From the NCBI GenBank assembly GCA_963751395.1, contig CAVVUC010000002.1, positions 1 through 64,000 of the forward strand: a DNA stretch of 64,000 nucleotides, written 5' to 3'. Numbering within the stretch: position 1 is the first letter of the stretch; every line of letters starts with the position of its first letter. A program made the translations under genes and the position numbers. This document shows, piece by piece, positions 26,910-35,387 of the stretch. Source of the DNA: CAVVUC01 sp963751395 (GTDB lineage: Bacteria; Verrucomicrobiota; Verrucomicrobiia; Chthoniobacterales; Chthoniobacteraceae). Under the pieces are notes generated by a model, which worked only from the letters and a program-made list of their open reading frames with translations, did not search any database and was not told the origin of the DNA.

Positions 26910-27122
26910 CTACACAGATCTCACGATCTTCGCCGTGAGTTGTTTGCGCTGCTGGTAGATGCGCGCCCGCGTGCAGCGCATCGCGTCGGCGATTTCGGCC
27001 ATGTTGCGTCCGTCGGCCATCAAGTCGGCCAGCTCGCGCTGGCGCGGTGTGAGCGTGGCAAGGAAGGTGGGAAACCACTCCATCGGAGCAACCCGGCGCA
27101 GGTGATGTTGCAACAGCGTCAA
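26910..27122 (-). CDS. HTH protein (sigma-70 region 4 / LuxR-like), C-terminus replaced by the intron
   Basis: 70 residues, TTG start overlapping the upstream stop (TTGA at 27119-27122). The HTH reads TPRQRELADLMADGRNMAEI, then ADAMRCTRARIYQQRKQL. The stop codon at 26910-26912 is made of intron sequence. Joining the flanks without the intron gives ...VRRKL and a TGA that overlaps the next ATG. The original protein was thus four residues longer and coupled to the excisionase-like gene. Confidence 0.7.
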   Translation of the reverse strand: MTLLQHHLRRVAPMEWFPTFLATLTPRQRELADLMADGRNMAEIADAMRCTRARIYQQRKQLTAKIVRSV

Positions 27123-27469
27123 AACTTTTTGCCTCCATGCATCTGTTCACGCCGTGTGTTCATGGCCATCTTGGCGAGGATCGCCTCGGCGACACGCCAC
27201 TTGCGCGCCTGCGCCATGTCCATGATGCGGATGATCGCGTCGGCCAGTTCCGCTTCCACGCCGCTGAACTCCGGCACCTTGTCGTCAGGCGGGTTGCCGT
27301 GGCGCAAGGCTTCCAGGGCCTCGGAAAGCTCGCTGTGAATGAGGGCGATCATCTCGCCATTGTTGCGCTCCTGGTCCCACCAGCCTTTCACGCGGGAGGT
27401 TGCGTGAACCTCTTTCGCGACCGCATCGAAAAACTGCCGGAACGCCTTTGCCTCGAATTCCATCGTCAT
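27119..27469 (-). CDS. MazG-like nucleotide pyrophosphohydrolase
   Basis: 116 residues. The all-alpha NTP-PPase signature ELSEALEALRHG and EAELADAIIRIMDMA supplies the EExxE and ExxD metal-binding residues. The family hydrolyses (d)NTPs to monophosphates; phage versions lower (p)ppGpp or clean nucleotide pools. It has ATGA overlap with the HD gene upstream and TTGA overlap with the HTH gene downstream. Confidence 0.8.
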   Translation of the reverse strand: MTMEFEAKAFRQFFDAVAKEVHATSRVKGWWDQERNNGEMIALIHSELSEALEALRHGNPPDDKVPEFSGVEAELADAIIRIMDMAQARKWRVAEAILAKMAMNTRREQMHGGKKF

Positions 27470-28494
27470 GCGATCTCCTTCGGGGACGCGACCTGATGGA
27501 TGCGCAGCGGGTAGCTGCGGTCATAAACCATCGGCCCGACCTCCTTTTGGTTTGCGTAACCCATCGCCATCATTTCGAGCTTGGCGTCGATCTGATCGCA
27601 GTAGTGCAGCACGACCGCCTCGGGCATCTTCGGCTCGACCGGCGACCCCCACTCCAACTGGCCGTGGTGCGAGAGGACAAGGTGGCAGAGGCATTGGATG
27701 ACGTGTTTCTTTTCGTCCGTCCATTCCTCCGGCTTCGCGGCGGCAAGCGCACCGGCGAGATGCCGCACCAGCTCGACGCCGATGGCAATGTGGCCGAACA
27801 ATTCCGCGCGCGCCGAGTAGGGCATGGCGAATCCGTTCTCCTCATACTGGTTCTCGACCAGCTTGCCGCAGTCGTGAAACAACGCGCCGGCCAGCAGCAG
27901 GCTGCGGTTCAGGTGCGGGTAGGCGTCGCAGATGCGGCTGGCGCAGCGCATGATCTGCGCGGTGTGCTCCACCAGCCCGCCCCGGCGCGCATGGTGATTG
28001 CCCCGCGCCGCGGCCGCCCGCTTGAACTTGTCCTTGTATTGCTCCAGAAACAGGAGGCAGAGCGGTTGAAGCAGCTTGCATGGCATGCCGCCGACGAGAT
28101 CCACAATCCCGGCAAAGCACCCGTCGATCTTTGCCCGCTGCTCCCCGGTGCCTTCGATGAGTTGCTTCGCCTGCGATTCGTTCAGCCGCTCGTATTCCCA
28201 CCTGGACGTCTCCAGCCCGAAGTCGCCGGTCTTGAAATCGCCAATGATCTTCACGAACGCCTTTTCGCCGCCGAGGGCTTTGATGATGCCGAACGCCGCA
28301 TGATCGTTCCAGACCTTGAGACGGAATGATCCGGCGTCGTCGGCCAGTTCGACATCGAGGTATGGTTTCTGGCTGGAGGTGAACCTTTCCAGCAGGGAGG
28401 CGATCTGCGCGTGAACCTCGGCACGCAACGGCCCCTTCGCCGTTTCCGCCTTGAGTTCGGTGATTGAAAGCAACTTTGCCTTGAACAGTTCCAT
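27466..28494 (-). CDS. YhaM-like OB-fold/HD-domain 3'-5' exoribonuclease
   Basis: 342 residues. An OB-fold lies at about 40-110, then an HD domain: HHARRGGLVEHTAQ (His177), GALFHDCGK (His207-Asp208), LSHHGQLEWGSP and the distal YCDQIDAKLE. This order is typical of YhaM/CBF1 exonucleases that degrade RNA and single-stranded DNA. In a mobile element it may process phage RNA or DNA intermediates. It is coupled to the MazG-like gene by a 4-base overlap. Confidence 0.85.
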   Translation of the reverse strand: MELFKAKLLSITELKAETAKGPLRAEVHAQIASLLERFTSSQKPYLDVELADDAGSFRLKVWNDHAAFGIIKALGGEKAFVKIIGDFKTGDFGLETSRWEYERLNESQAKQLIEGTGEQRAKIDGCFAGIVDLVGGMPCKLLQPLCLLFLEQYKDKFKRAAAARGNHHARRGGLVEHTAQIMRCASRICDAYPHLNRSLLLAGALFHDCGKLVENQYEENGFAMPYSARAELFGHIAIGVELVRHLAGALAAAKPEEWTDEKKHVIQCLCHLVLSHHGQLEWGSPVEPKMPEAVVLHYCDQIDAKLEMMAMGYANQKEVGPMVYDRSYPLRIHQVASPKEIA

Positions 28495-28495
28495 G

Positions 28496-28678
28496 TTATT
28501 GCGGGTTGACCGGGACGCTCAGCGGGCCGAAACCCACGAGCGAGTGAAGTTGGGCGGGAGTGAGGACGACGCCTTTGTTCCTGCCATGCGCCTCCTGCAT
28601 AAAGCGGAGGGTTTCACGGGCGGTGGCGTTCCAATCGACGCACGCGCCGGGGCCGGGGCATTCAGGGTTGTCTGTCAT
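28496..28678 (-). CDS. Small protein of unknown function
   Basis: 60 residues, start overlapping the upstream stop (28675-28678) and one base before the HD gene. Contains CPGPGACVDW and a helix with LRFMQEAHGR. No family recognised; retained because of the tight operon packing. Confidence 0.6.
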   Translation of the reverse strand: MTDNPECPGPGACVDWNATARETLRFMQEAHGRNKGVVLTPAQLHSLVGFGPLSVPVNPQ

Positions 28679-29226
28679 GGTTTTTCCTTCTGTTTGCGCC
28701 GCTTGCAGTGCCGGCAGATTTGGTCGTGATCGAGGCTGATGGGCGGCCCGGGGTCAACGAATCCGTTGCGAGCCCGACCGCAGAGCGAGACGCCCCGCTC
28801 AAACCAGTGAAAGTAGTTTTCTCCAAAACCCCACCCGCGCATCACGCGGTGTTCCACCACCCGCATCTGCCGGTCGATTACGGGGCGCATGTCCACCGGC
28901 CTTGCGTGCAGGAACGCGGCCTGGACCTCCTCGATGACAGGCTCCATGTCGATGCCGCAAGCCAGCGCGCTGGCATCGACTGCTTGCTGCATAATGCCGA
29001 GCGACTGCGCGATCGTATGCAGCTTCCGCTTACTTTGAACGGTGGAGTCGTAATAGATTTGCACGTCGGCTTCCAATCCGAGCGATTCCACCAGCCGACG
29101 CAGCGCGGCGGCGCACGCCGCCGCGATACCCTGCGCCACTTGCTTCGCCGGAAGAGAAGGCTCCTGCGAGGCGTGGCCGTGCAGGTTCGATGCGACGCGC
29201 CCCGCCTGTTTTTGGTGCCGCGTCAT
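28675..29226 (-). CDS. Unknown protein with a C-terminal zinc-binding motif
   Basis: 183 residues. Basic N-terminus, helical centre, and a C-terminus SLCGRARNG, then DHDQICRHCKRRKQ, with Cys/His that may bind zinc. It overlaps both neighbours by 4 bases. Function not recognised; nucleic-acid binding is plausible from the basic zinc tail. Confidence 0.6.
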   Translation of the reverse strand: MTRHQKQAGRVASNLHGHASQEPSLPAKQVAQGIAAACAAALRRLVESLGLEADVQIYYDSTVQSKRKLHTIAQSLGIMQQAVDASALACGIDMEPVIEEVQAAFLHARPVDMRPVIDRQMRVVEHRVMRGWGFGENYFHWFERGVSLCGRARNGFVDPGPPISLDHDQICRHCKRRKQKEKP

Positions 29227-30053
29227 TCGTCATCCCCTTCTGATGTTTCCTGTGGAACATATTCCACGAAGCGGGAAAGGATGTCCTGGGTGCGTTTCAC
29301 CACCGCCGGGTCGTCGCGGGATTCCACAAGCCAGTCCAGCGCCGCGAGAATCTGGCCGTCAGTGAACCTGCGCCCGATCCGCGTCGCATCCTCGATCATC
29401 GCCGCGTCGTATTCGGCGGACAACCGTGCCGCCCGCCCGCAGGCGCGGTCGATGCGGAGAATCAGGGTGATGGCTGTCTCGATTTCCTCCGGCGTCGCTT
29501 CGACCGCATCGAGATCGAGCAGGGATTGCGGCGACTCCAGCAGCTCGCGCTGTTTGCGGGCCGATTCGCCGTCGCGCCTGCGATGCTTCGCCTCGACGCT
29601 CGCGGCCTGCCCGCGCTGGTGCATCGAGACGTAACCCGGAAGCAGGTGTTCGTTGAACTTCGCAAAATCGTTCAGCGCGAGGCCATCGACCGATCCTTTG
29701 CGCTGCACCAGCAGCAGGCCCGCGTCAATGGCCGCCTCGATCATCCTCCCCGGCTCCAGATGCCATCCGCAGCCCGACTCGATGAGAAAGACCAGCTCCT
29801 CCCGCGGCCAGCCCCCTTCGCGCTGGGAGGGGTAGGGGTGCGCCAGCGGACGCCAGGCCTCCCCGGCCGTCGCCCACTCGCGCCAGAGGGCGAACGCGAC
29901 GGTGGTGGCGGCGATGATCCATTTTGCGTCAGTGCCGTTATGACAGTCTCCGCCGCAAAAGACAGGATCGCTTCCGAGGCGCCGCGCCAGCAGGCGCACA
30001 TCGGGCCTGCGCTCGAAGGACAGCGGAATCTTGAGATGGGGAGGGGTTGCCAT
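29223..30053 (-). CDS. Possible replication-related winged-helix protein
   Basis: 276 residues. The first 100 residues (FERRPDVRLLARRLGSD, FALWREWATAGE, IEAAIDAGLLLVQRK) recall the winged-helix part of phage replisome organisers of the DnaD type. The second half is helical and acidic, ending EYVPQETSEGDDE. The likeness is weak, so the role is tentative. Its ATG shares one base with the upstream stop (TGATG) and its end overlaps the next gene. Confidence 0.6.
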   Translation of the reverse strand: MATPPHLKIPLSFERRPDVRLLARRLGSDPVFCGGDCHNGTDAKWIIAATTVAFALWREWATAGEAWRPLAHPYPSQREGGWPREELVFLIESGCGWHLEPGRMIEAAIDAGLLLVQRKGSVDGLALNDFAKFNEHLLPGYVSMHQRGQAASVEAKHRRRDGESARKQRELLESPQSLLDLDAVEATPEEIETAITLILRIDRACGRAARLSAEYDAAMIEDATRIGRRFTDGQILAALDWLVESRDDPAVVKRTQDILSRFVEYVPQETSEGDDE

Positions 30054-30313
30054 CAGCGGGTTGCGGGCAGGCCGCCTTTCACGCGCCCCGTGCGTTTGCC
30101 GTGCGGTTTCTGCATCTCCAGCGCGATGATGCGGACCCAGTGCGCGGCGGCGGCGCGCATCCCGGCGGATTTATGATCCTTGTAGATGTCGAGGTGCTGC
30201 TTGAGGGAGTGGCCGATGGAGTTGAATGACACGGGAGAAGCAATAACGGCACACACCCAAAAAAGCAACCATAAAAAACAAAATGCTCTTTTGGCAAACA
30301 AAGATGTTGCCAA
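30053..30313 (-). CDS. First gene of the minus-strand operon, unknown
   Basis: Up to 86 residues. The first 30 residues are hydrophobic (FLWLLFWVCAVIA) and might be a membrane segment, but starts further in (for example before RAAAAHWVRIIALEMQK) are also possible and would give a soluble basic protein. Its 5' end lies next to the palindromic operator at 30308-30320, so it should be controlled by the facing repressor. Confidence 0.5.
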   Translation of the reverse strand: MATSLFAKRAFCFLWLLFWVCAVIASPVSFNSIGHSLKQHLDIYKDHKSAGMRAAAAHWVRIIALEMQKPHGKRTGRVKGGLPATR

Positions 30314-30345
30314 TTTGGCACTTCCGGGCTAGAAATGTAACAGCG
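30307..30345. promoter_or_regulatory. Operator/promoter region between repressor and lysogeny-type operon
   Basis: Perfect 13-base palindrome TGCCAATTTGGCA at 30308-30320, with related half-sites (TTTGGCAAA) near 30286-30296. TTGGCA at 30315-30320 could be the -35 of a rightward promoter, with a TAGAAAT-like -10 shortly after. This is the expected site for autoregulation by the repressor at 30395. Confidence 0.55.
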
Positions 30346-30394
30346 TGATTATTGAACCCCGATCGCCAGAACAACCAACAACGAAAGGTCCACC

Positions 30395-30853
30395 ATGAGT
30401 GAGTTCGGAAACTATCTCAAAGCACTGCTTCCCCCCAACGGGTCGGCAAAGGAAATCGCCCTCAGGATGGGCATCGACTCCGGCATGCTGTCGCGCTTCA
30501 TGCGCGGCGAGCGCCGTTCCTGCAATCTCGAAACCCTGGAGCGGATGTGCATGGGCGTGAGCCCCAATCGCACCATTCAGGCGGGGTTGCTCGCCGCCTA
30601 CCTGCGCGACCAGCGCGTGGGGCCGGCAAAGGAACTCGTGGAGATCTCCATCGCCAGGGCGAAAAAGACCGCCAAACCGAAAGCCGATCCCTACCGGGGT
30701 CTGGGCGAGGCGGCGCGGATGGCCGCGCTCGACGTGGACTGCACCGAAGCCCTCGTGGTGCTGGCGCGGCAGTCGGCGCAGAACAGCAAGCTGCGCCGCG
30801 CGGTCATGGATTTGGCTTCCATTGCGGAGTCTTTGCTCCCTGAGAAACGCTGA
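30395..30853 (+). CDS. Cro/CI-type HTH repressor
   Basis: 152 residues. XRE-like HTH near the N-terminus: SAKEIALRMGIDSGMLSRFM then RGERRSCNLETLERM. The C-terminal half is helical with no peptidase motif, so it is not a LexA-like self-cleaving repressor. It is divergent from the minus-strand operon and probably sets the silent or active state of the element. Confidence 0.75.
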   Translation: MSEFGNYLKALLPPNGSAKEIALRMGIDSGMLSRFMRGERRSCNLETLERMCMGVSPNRTIQAGLLAAYLRDQRVGPAKELVEISIARAKKTAKPKADPYRGLGEAARMAALDVDCTEALVVLARQSAQNSKLRRAVMDLASIAESLLPEKR

Positions 30854-31037
30854 AATCTTCCTTCGCGGCGCGCAGGGCTTTTCCCATGCTGCGCGCCGCC
30901 TTCCGCCGGTCCGCGCATTTGTCATCGCCGATCACGGAAATGAGATTCAGGAGTTGTTCGCGGACAATTTCAAAAGGAGTCTGTATCATTGTGGAGAGTG
31001 TGGCAATTATTCCCATAAACAACCACTTTTTGCGCAA
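30804..31037 (-). CDS. Possible small gene following the tail-like genes
   Basis: 77 residues, or about 61 if the inner ATG before IQTPFEIVREQLLNLIS is used. It overlaps the end of the repressor gene tail to tail. The C-terminus is basic (KAARSMGKALRAAKED). No family recognised. Confidence 0.4.
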   Translation of the reverse strand: MRKKWLFMGIIATLSTMIQTPFEIVREQLLNLISVIGDDKCADRRKAARSMGKALRAAKEDFSVSQGAKTPQWKPNP

Positions 31038-31070
31038 TTCCAGCCATCTATTGCAGTCCGGGCCTGCGAT

Positions 31071-32450
31071 TCAGGCGGTCAGATCGAACTTCACGGTGAC
31101 TGCCGGATCGCCGAGCTGCTCCAGAGGATCGACACGGACGTTCTTGATCCATTTCGCCCGTCCGCGAATGGCAGTGAGCGTGCGCTCGGTGCTGAATCCT
31201 TCCCACCACCCTTGCGTGGTCGCAGGCGTCAGGGCCACATCCTCGGTTTCCTCCTGCGTTTGAACCTGTCCCGTGTAGAGGTTCTTGGTGACGATTTGCC
31301 ATTTGGCCGTCACCGTAAAAGAGGTTTGCCCGGTGTCCACGACCTGCGCCTGCGTCAACACTTGAATCCGGTATTTCGAGCGTGCCCGGGCATAGAAAAC
31401 CTCGTCCGCACTCAGGTCGTCGATGGCGTCGGGGTAACTCCCGGCCCCGGCGGCAGGGCCAGCCCCCGCCGTTTCCAGGTCGCTCACATAATTGGAAACC
31501 GTGTCGATCAGTTGCTGCGTGGTGAACTCGTTCGAGAGGGTCAGCGTCAGTATGTCGTCCAGCGACTGCGCCTCCTGCACGACCGTCCGTTTCAACTCGC
31601 GGATCGTCCCGGTGTCCTTTTGCAGGTATCCGTCAGGAACGTCGGGAAAGCTATGCAGTGGATGCGGCGGCGATTTCCAGAACACGTCCGCGCTCATTGT
31701 GTTGCTGTAGTTGCCGGGGAGGATATTCCCATAAACGATCCGCGGCGCGGCGTATTCCTGTTTGCCTGAGTAGGATTTGGGCGGCGTGCCCGCGAATGAT
31801 CCCGAAGCCTGCTCGGTGAGGTGGATTTTCGGCTTTGCGTTTCCGTCAATCCGATAGCCCGTAAATCCCGCCTTGGTGAACTCGGCCCTGAACACATGCC
31901 CGTCAATCAACCCGGAAAGCGGCGGCGCTTCTCCGACGATGCTGTGCAAGGTTTGCCAGTAGCGTCCATCCCCTGTGTCCATCGGCAGCTCGAATGCGTC
32001 CACGAGGTTTTCAACCCCTTCCGCCGAACTCGCCACGTTCCTGGTCGTCAGTTCGCCATACGTGTGTGTCCATGTCCAGTAGGGCGGGTTCTCACCCGTC
32101 TCGTCATAGTACCCGATTCCCGTGCGCGTCAATATCCGGTATTTGACGATGTAAGCCGCGCCCTGTGAGGTAAGGCGGATGCGGACCTTCCTCCTTTCCG
32201 CCCACGGCCTTGGCACATAGATGGTGTATGGATCTACCTCGATCGGGCTTCGCTCCGCATCCAGCCCCATGTATTTCGTGCTTCCGTAGGCGGGAAAAGA
32301 AGTCCCCGCAACCAGACTGACTCCGGTAATGACCTCCGCCGGGCCGGATAAAAATTCGAAATCCCCCGCCTTGATGGTTGCGGAATCCACGACCGCGGCG
32401 ACCGGCTCGCAATCGCACGCGCAGATCGGGATCGTCATATCCCAGCTCAT
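31071..32450 (-). CDS. Phage-tail-like structural protein, unknown family
   Basis: 459 residues, beta-rich, no signal peptide. Regular strands with many Thr, Tyr and Gly (for example TAKWQIVTKNLYTGQVQTQ) suggest a secreted or virion protein. It starts by a 4-base overlap with the 915-residue gene upstream and is the last of the block 36008 to 31071. Assignment to a tail or tip is inferred from its partner; no specific homology is claimed. Confidence 0.55.
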   Translation of the reverse strand: MSWDMTIPICACDCEPVAAVVDSATIKAGDFEFLSGPAEVITGVSLVAGTSFPAYGSTKYMGLDAERSPIEVDPYTIYVPRPWAERRKVRIRLTSQGAAYIVKYRILTRTGIGYYDETGENPPYWTWTHTYGELTTRNVASSAEGVENLVDAFELPMDTGDGRYWQTLHSIVGEAPPLSGLIDGHVFRAEFTKAGFTGYRIDGNAKPKIHLTEQASGSFAGTPPKSYSGKQEYAAPRIVYGNILPGNYSNTMSADVFWKSPPHPLHSFPDVPDGYLQKDTGTIRELKRTVVQEAQSLDDILTLTLSNEFTTQQLIDTVSNYVSDLETAGAGPAAGAGSYPDAIDDLSADEVFYARARSKYRIQVLTQAQVVDTGQTSFTVTAKWQIVTKNLYTGQVQTQEETEDVALTPATTQGWWEGFSTERTLTAIRGRAKWIKNVRVDPLEQLGDPAVTVKFDLTA

Positions 32451-35194
32451 GCCGCCTGCCAGGCCAGTTCTTTAGTGACGGTGCCGCATCCGTAGTTCAC
32501 CACCACGGCCCTCAAATCGAGCGAGGTTTTCACCCACTGGGAAATTTCCGTGATGCCGTTCGCGTCGGTCACGACATAAAAGATCGGCTTGTAGGCCGCC
32601 GAGGGTGCGCTGTTCGCCGGCGGCACCTGGTCCAGCGGCAGGGACGCGCCCTGATTGATGGAAACCGCCTGCACCGTCGTGTACCCGCCCGTGGTGCTCA
32701 GCCCCGCCACCAGCCAGAAGTAAGTGGTGGAGGAAGCCGTCAGCACAAATTCCTGCGCGATGTTCGAAGGGATCAGGCTGTTGACCGTCCCCGATCGAAC
32801 GCGAATCCGAAACGGTTGGTTGGCTGGAGGACTGCCCGTGCCGGTGAACGGCGAGAGATACCCCTGGAACGGGTGCTTCTCGGCCACCGCGCCGCCGCCG
32901 CCGCCAAGCCGCACGCGCAACAATACGGATTGCGAGCCGGTGTAGGCTTCGGTGCTCAGTCCAACAAAACGCTCCCCGCCCGGCTTGCAGGTCTTGGTGC
33001 CGCTGTCCGATCCAATCGAGTCGCCGATCGCCACCGGCCCCGTCACCTTCACCGGCACCACGCCCTGCGTGGCCAGCGGAATCTCCTTTTTCTCGGCGGC
33101 GGTGTAGCCCTTGCACGTCACGACTCCCTGGAACGTCGTGCCGCTCAGCGTCACGAGCCGCTTGTCGTCGGCAAACACCACCTCGCCGGCGTCGAAGCCG
33201 AGCGCCGTCTCGATCATCGTCGGGGCGCAATCGACGTTGCCAACCGGCGTGCGGATGACCTGGTCGATCGACGCATAGCTGCGCGGGTCGCGGTTGCGGG
33301 ACAGGTTCTTCAACACCTTCGCCCAATACTCGTAGTCGCGCACCTCCTGCCGCAGGGCGTGCTGGTTCGGATACACGTCCTCGTTGGCCTTGCGCCGGTC
33401 CAGTTCCCGCTCGCTCTCGAAGTTCGACGGCGGGCGCTCCTTGCTGAACTCGACGCGCTCACTCAAGCCCGACCCGTCCAGCGTGTAGGTCACGCGGTCG
33501 ATCGCCCCCGTGAGCGTCGTGCCGCATCCGCCGAGCCGCTTGTAGCCGCCACTGATGTAACTCTGCTGCTTCGCGATTTTCGTCACGGCCACCTTCGCCG
33601 CCTTCGCATCCGCATCTTCCGGCGGGTCCGTGTCGTATTTCAACTCGGTGGTCCAGATGTTTTGCCGCATCAGGACGTGGTAGCTCAGGCCGCTCACGAA
33701 CACGACGCCCCGGCGCTTCCCCGATCCGTAGGTCTTGCTGTAGCGTTCGGCCTCGAAGCAGAACGAGCCGCGCACCCCGGCCGCGGCAAAAGTAGCTTTT
33801 GCGTTCGGCACGACGAGATACTTTCCCGGATGATCGGCGGGCAGGTCGCTGTCCTTGTTGGCGAACACAAAAAGGCCGTTCGCGCCCGCCCCCGGCACGA
33901 ACACCGGATCGTCGAAAATCACCGTGTAGTTCTTGGCGTCGATGTTGAATTTGTTGTTGGTCGTCCAGAGGGTGCGGGCGCTCGCCTCAAACGCGGACGG
34001 CTCCAGCACATCGCGCCGCGTCGGGTCGCTCAGGTCGAGCGGCTGGCCCTGCACGATGATGAACGCCTTGGCGTTGCTGTATTGCTCCAGCGGACTCATG
34101 TAGGAGATCGCCCCCGCCGTCGTGTAATCGCACGCGGCCAGCAGTTCCTCCTTCAACTCCAGCGAAAAAAGATCAATGCCGTTCAACGTGTAGTCGCGCT
34201 TGATCTGATACGCCTTCCAGACAATGTGCTGGAGATACAGCCACGCCGGAATGTCCATGCGGCACACCTCGCCCCACTTGCCGTAGTCGGCATACGCTGT
34301 GTCCGCCTTCTTTTTCACGTAGTCGCGCACCGTCACCTGGCGGGCCTTCGCCGCGCGGGTCGCCCGCCCGGAGGCGCTGTCCTCAAACGGCCCGAACACT
34401 GTCCCGACTTCCGAAATCCATTCCGGTTCGAACACGAACGGCTGCCACGGCGCTTTCCAAGACGGCTCCAGTTGCACCGGCCAGTCCTGGTAGAGGTTCC
34501 GGTCGCCCACCACCTTGATGAAGGTGTGGTTGTTGGAAAGCGCGGTGCCGTTGGTGATCTCCTTCGAGAAAACGGCGGGCGGCGTCGGCGTGGCGCCTTC
34601 CCCCTTCACGGCAAACAGCAGTTGGTAGGAGCCGGAAAGCGTCATCAGCAGCGACACTTTCTCCAACACTTCCTGCACCACCGCCCCCAGTTCGCGGCCC
34701 GTCGCGGCGTCGATGGCGTAGGCCGGCTTGGAGAGATTGGTGTGGGATTGATAGTTCCAGCCATACCGCACCGAGCTGGCCGCGAACAGCTCCGTCAAAA
34801 TTTCATCCGCCGTCCACGGGTTTTTGCGGTAGGTCTTTTTCTGCGCCGGCCAGTCCTCGGGCAGGATGGAGTAGTAGCGGCGGCTGCGGTCAATCCCCGG
34901 CGTGCTTACGTCGTCCTCGATGATCTCGATAATGTTGAAACAGCAGGTGACCTCGTCCCATTGCAGCTTCTCGCGGTTGTCCACGAGGGAAATTTCGTAT
35001 TCGGTGCCGCTCTCCTGCTTCTCGACCACATTCTTCACGACGCCCGTAAGGGTCGCGCCGCCGAAACTCAGCGTAAAATCATCGCCGGGCAGAACCGCGC
35101 AGGAACCAAGCACCGTGGCCGAACCGGACCCCGGAGTGATCCCCCAGGAGCGGGTGAAATTCGCCTGCTTGAGTGTGCCTCCGCCGAAGTTCAT
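32447..35194 (-). CDS. Probable phage tail hub/tip protein
   Basis: 915 residues. The N-terminus (FGGATLTGVVKNVVEKQES, then YEISLVDNREKLQW) looks like the small beta domain of tail-hub (gpD/gp27-like) proteins, in which a local function is rewritten as a reparametrised strand pair. The centre is large and mixed. The C-terminus (AGLSTTGGYTTVQAVSIN) is beta-rich. It may bind the host or hold the tail tip. It is coupled on both sides (ATGA with the 55-residue gene; 4-base overlap with the 459-residue gene). No annotated homologue can be confirmed from sequence alone. Confidence 0.6.
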   Translation of the reverse strand: MNFGGGTLKQANFTRSWGITPGSGSATVLGSCAVLPGDDFTLSFGGATLTGVVKNVVEKQESGTEYEISLVDNREKLQWDEVTCCFNIIEIIEDDVSTPGIDRSRRYYSILPEDWPAQKKTYRKNPWTADEILTELFAASSVRYGWNYQSHTNLSKPAYAIDAATGRELGAVVQEVLEKVSLLMTLSGSYQLLFAVKGEGATPTPPAVFSKEITNGTALSNNHTFIKVVGDRNLYQDWPVQLEPSWKAPWQPFVFEPEWISEVGTVFGPFEDSASGRATRAAKARQVTVRDYVKKKADTAYADYGKWGEVCRMDIPAWLYLQHIVWKAYQIKRDYTLNGIDLFSLELKEELLAACDYTTAGAISYMSPLEQYSNAKAFIIVQGQPLDLSDPTRRDVLEPSAFEASARTLWTTNNKFNIDAKNYTVIFDDPVFVPGAGANGLFVFANKDSDLPADHPGKYLVVPNAKATFAAAGVRGSFCFEAERYSKTYGSGKRRGVVFVSGLSYHVLMRQNIWTTELKYDTDPPEDADAKAAKVAVTKIAKQQSYISGGYKRLGGCGTTLTGAIDRVTYTLDGSGLSERVEFSKERPPSNFESERELDRRKANEDVYPNQHALRQEVRDYEYWAKVLKNLSRNRDPRSYASIDQVIRTPVGNVDCAPTMIETALGFDAGEVVFADDKRLVTLSGTTFQGVVTCKGYTAAEKKEIPLATQGVVPVKVTGPVAIGDSIGSDSGTKTCKPGGERFVGLSTEAYTGSQSVLLRVRLGGGGGAVAEKHPFQGYLSPFTGTGSPPANQPFRIRVRSGTVNSLIPSNIAQEFVLTASSTTYFWLVAGLSTTGGYTTVQAVSINQGASLPLDQVPPANSAPSAAYKPIFYVVTDANGITEISQWVKTSLDLRAVVVNYGCGTVTKELAWQAA

Positions 35195-35358
35195 GGAATT
35201 TTGGATTTTTGATTTTGGATTTCAGACTGCCCGAACAGGTACCCCTCCCTGTATCGGCGCTTGTATTTGTCCCGGTATTTGCGCCCACGAATGGGCGGAT
35301 TCCCCAAAGCCGCGTCGTTCCGTCCAATGCTCCAGGCAAGTGCTTCAAGCGCCTTCAT
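35191..35358 (-). CDS. 55-residue basic protein upstream of the tail hub gene
   Basis: ATG at 35356-35358; its TGA overlaps the ATG of the next gene (ATGA at 35191-35194). Sequence begins MKALEALAWSIGRND and has a strongly basic centre RGRKYRDKYKRRYREGY. The last residues (IQNQKSKIP) are the translation of the ATCCAAA heptamer array, which here forms both the end of this gene and the leader of the next. The tight coupling supports that it is real. Confidence 0.6.
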   Translation of the reverse strand: MKALEALAWSIGRNDAALGNPPIRGRKYRDKYKRRYREGYLFGQSEIQNQKSKIP

Positions 35359-35386
35359 TCGTCATTCGTCATCATTCGTCATTTCC
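35199..35386. repeat. Two heptamer arrays flanking the 55-residue gene
   Basis: 35199-35226 is TTTTGGA-type; 35355-35386 is ATTCGTC-type. The first lies just 5' of the tail hub start codon and the second just 5' of the small gene's start. Confidence 0.75.
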
Positions 35387-35387
35387 G

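Larger units (their letters stand above)
24975..26913 (+). mobile_element. Group II intron inserted antisense into the minus-strand operon
   Basis: The 5' end GTGCGCCCGTG at 24975 and the 3' end CCTACTCTAC at 26913 match group II boundaries (GUGYG; ending AY). It carries one intron-encoded protein, domain V at 26812-26843 and a domain VI hairpin (GGCGGGAAGC pairing with GCTTCCCGCC) before the end. Length 1939 bases. Its sense strand is opposite to the interrupted operon, so it cannot splice out of that mRNA. Confidence 0.85.

Noticed and set aside
32378..35212. Open frame of 944 codons on the plus strand opposite the tail-like genes
   Set aside because: It is the shadow of the 915-residue minus-strand gene: Arg/His-rich composition without domains, typical of antisense frames in GC-rich DNA.
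35079..35348. 89-codon minus-strand frame across the tail hub start
   Set aside because: Out of frame with both the hub gene and the 55-residue gene, whose ATGA coupling explains the region better.
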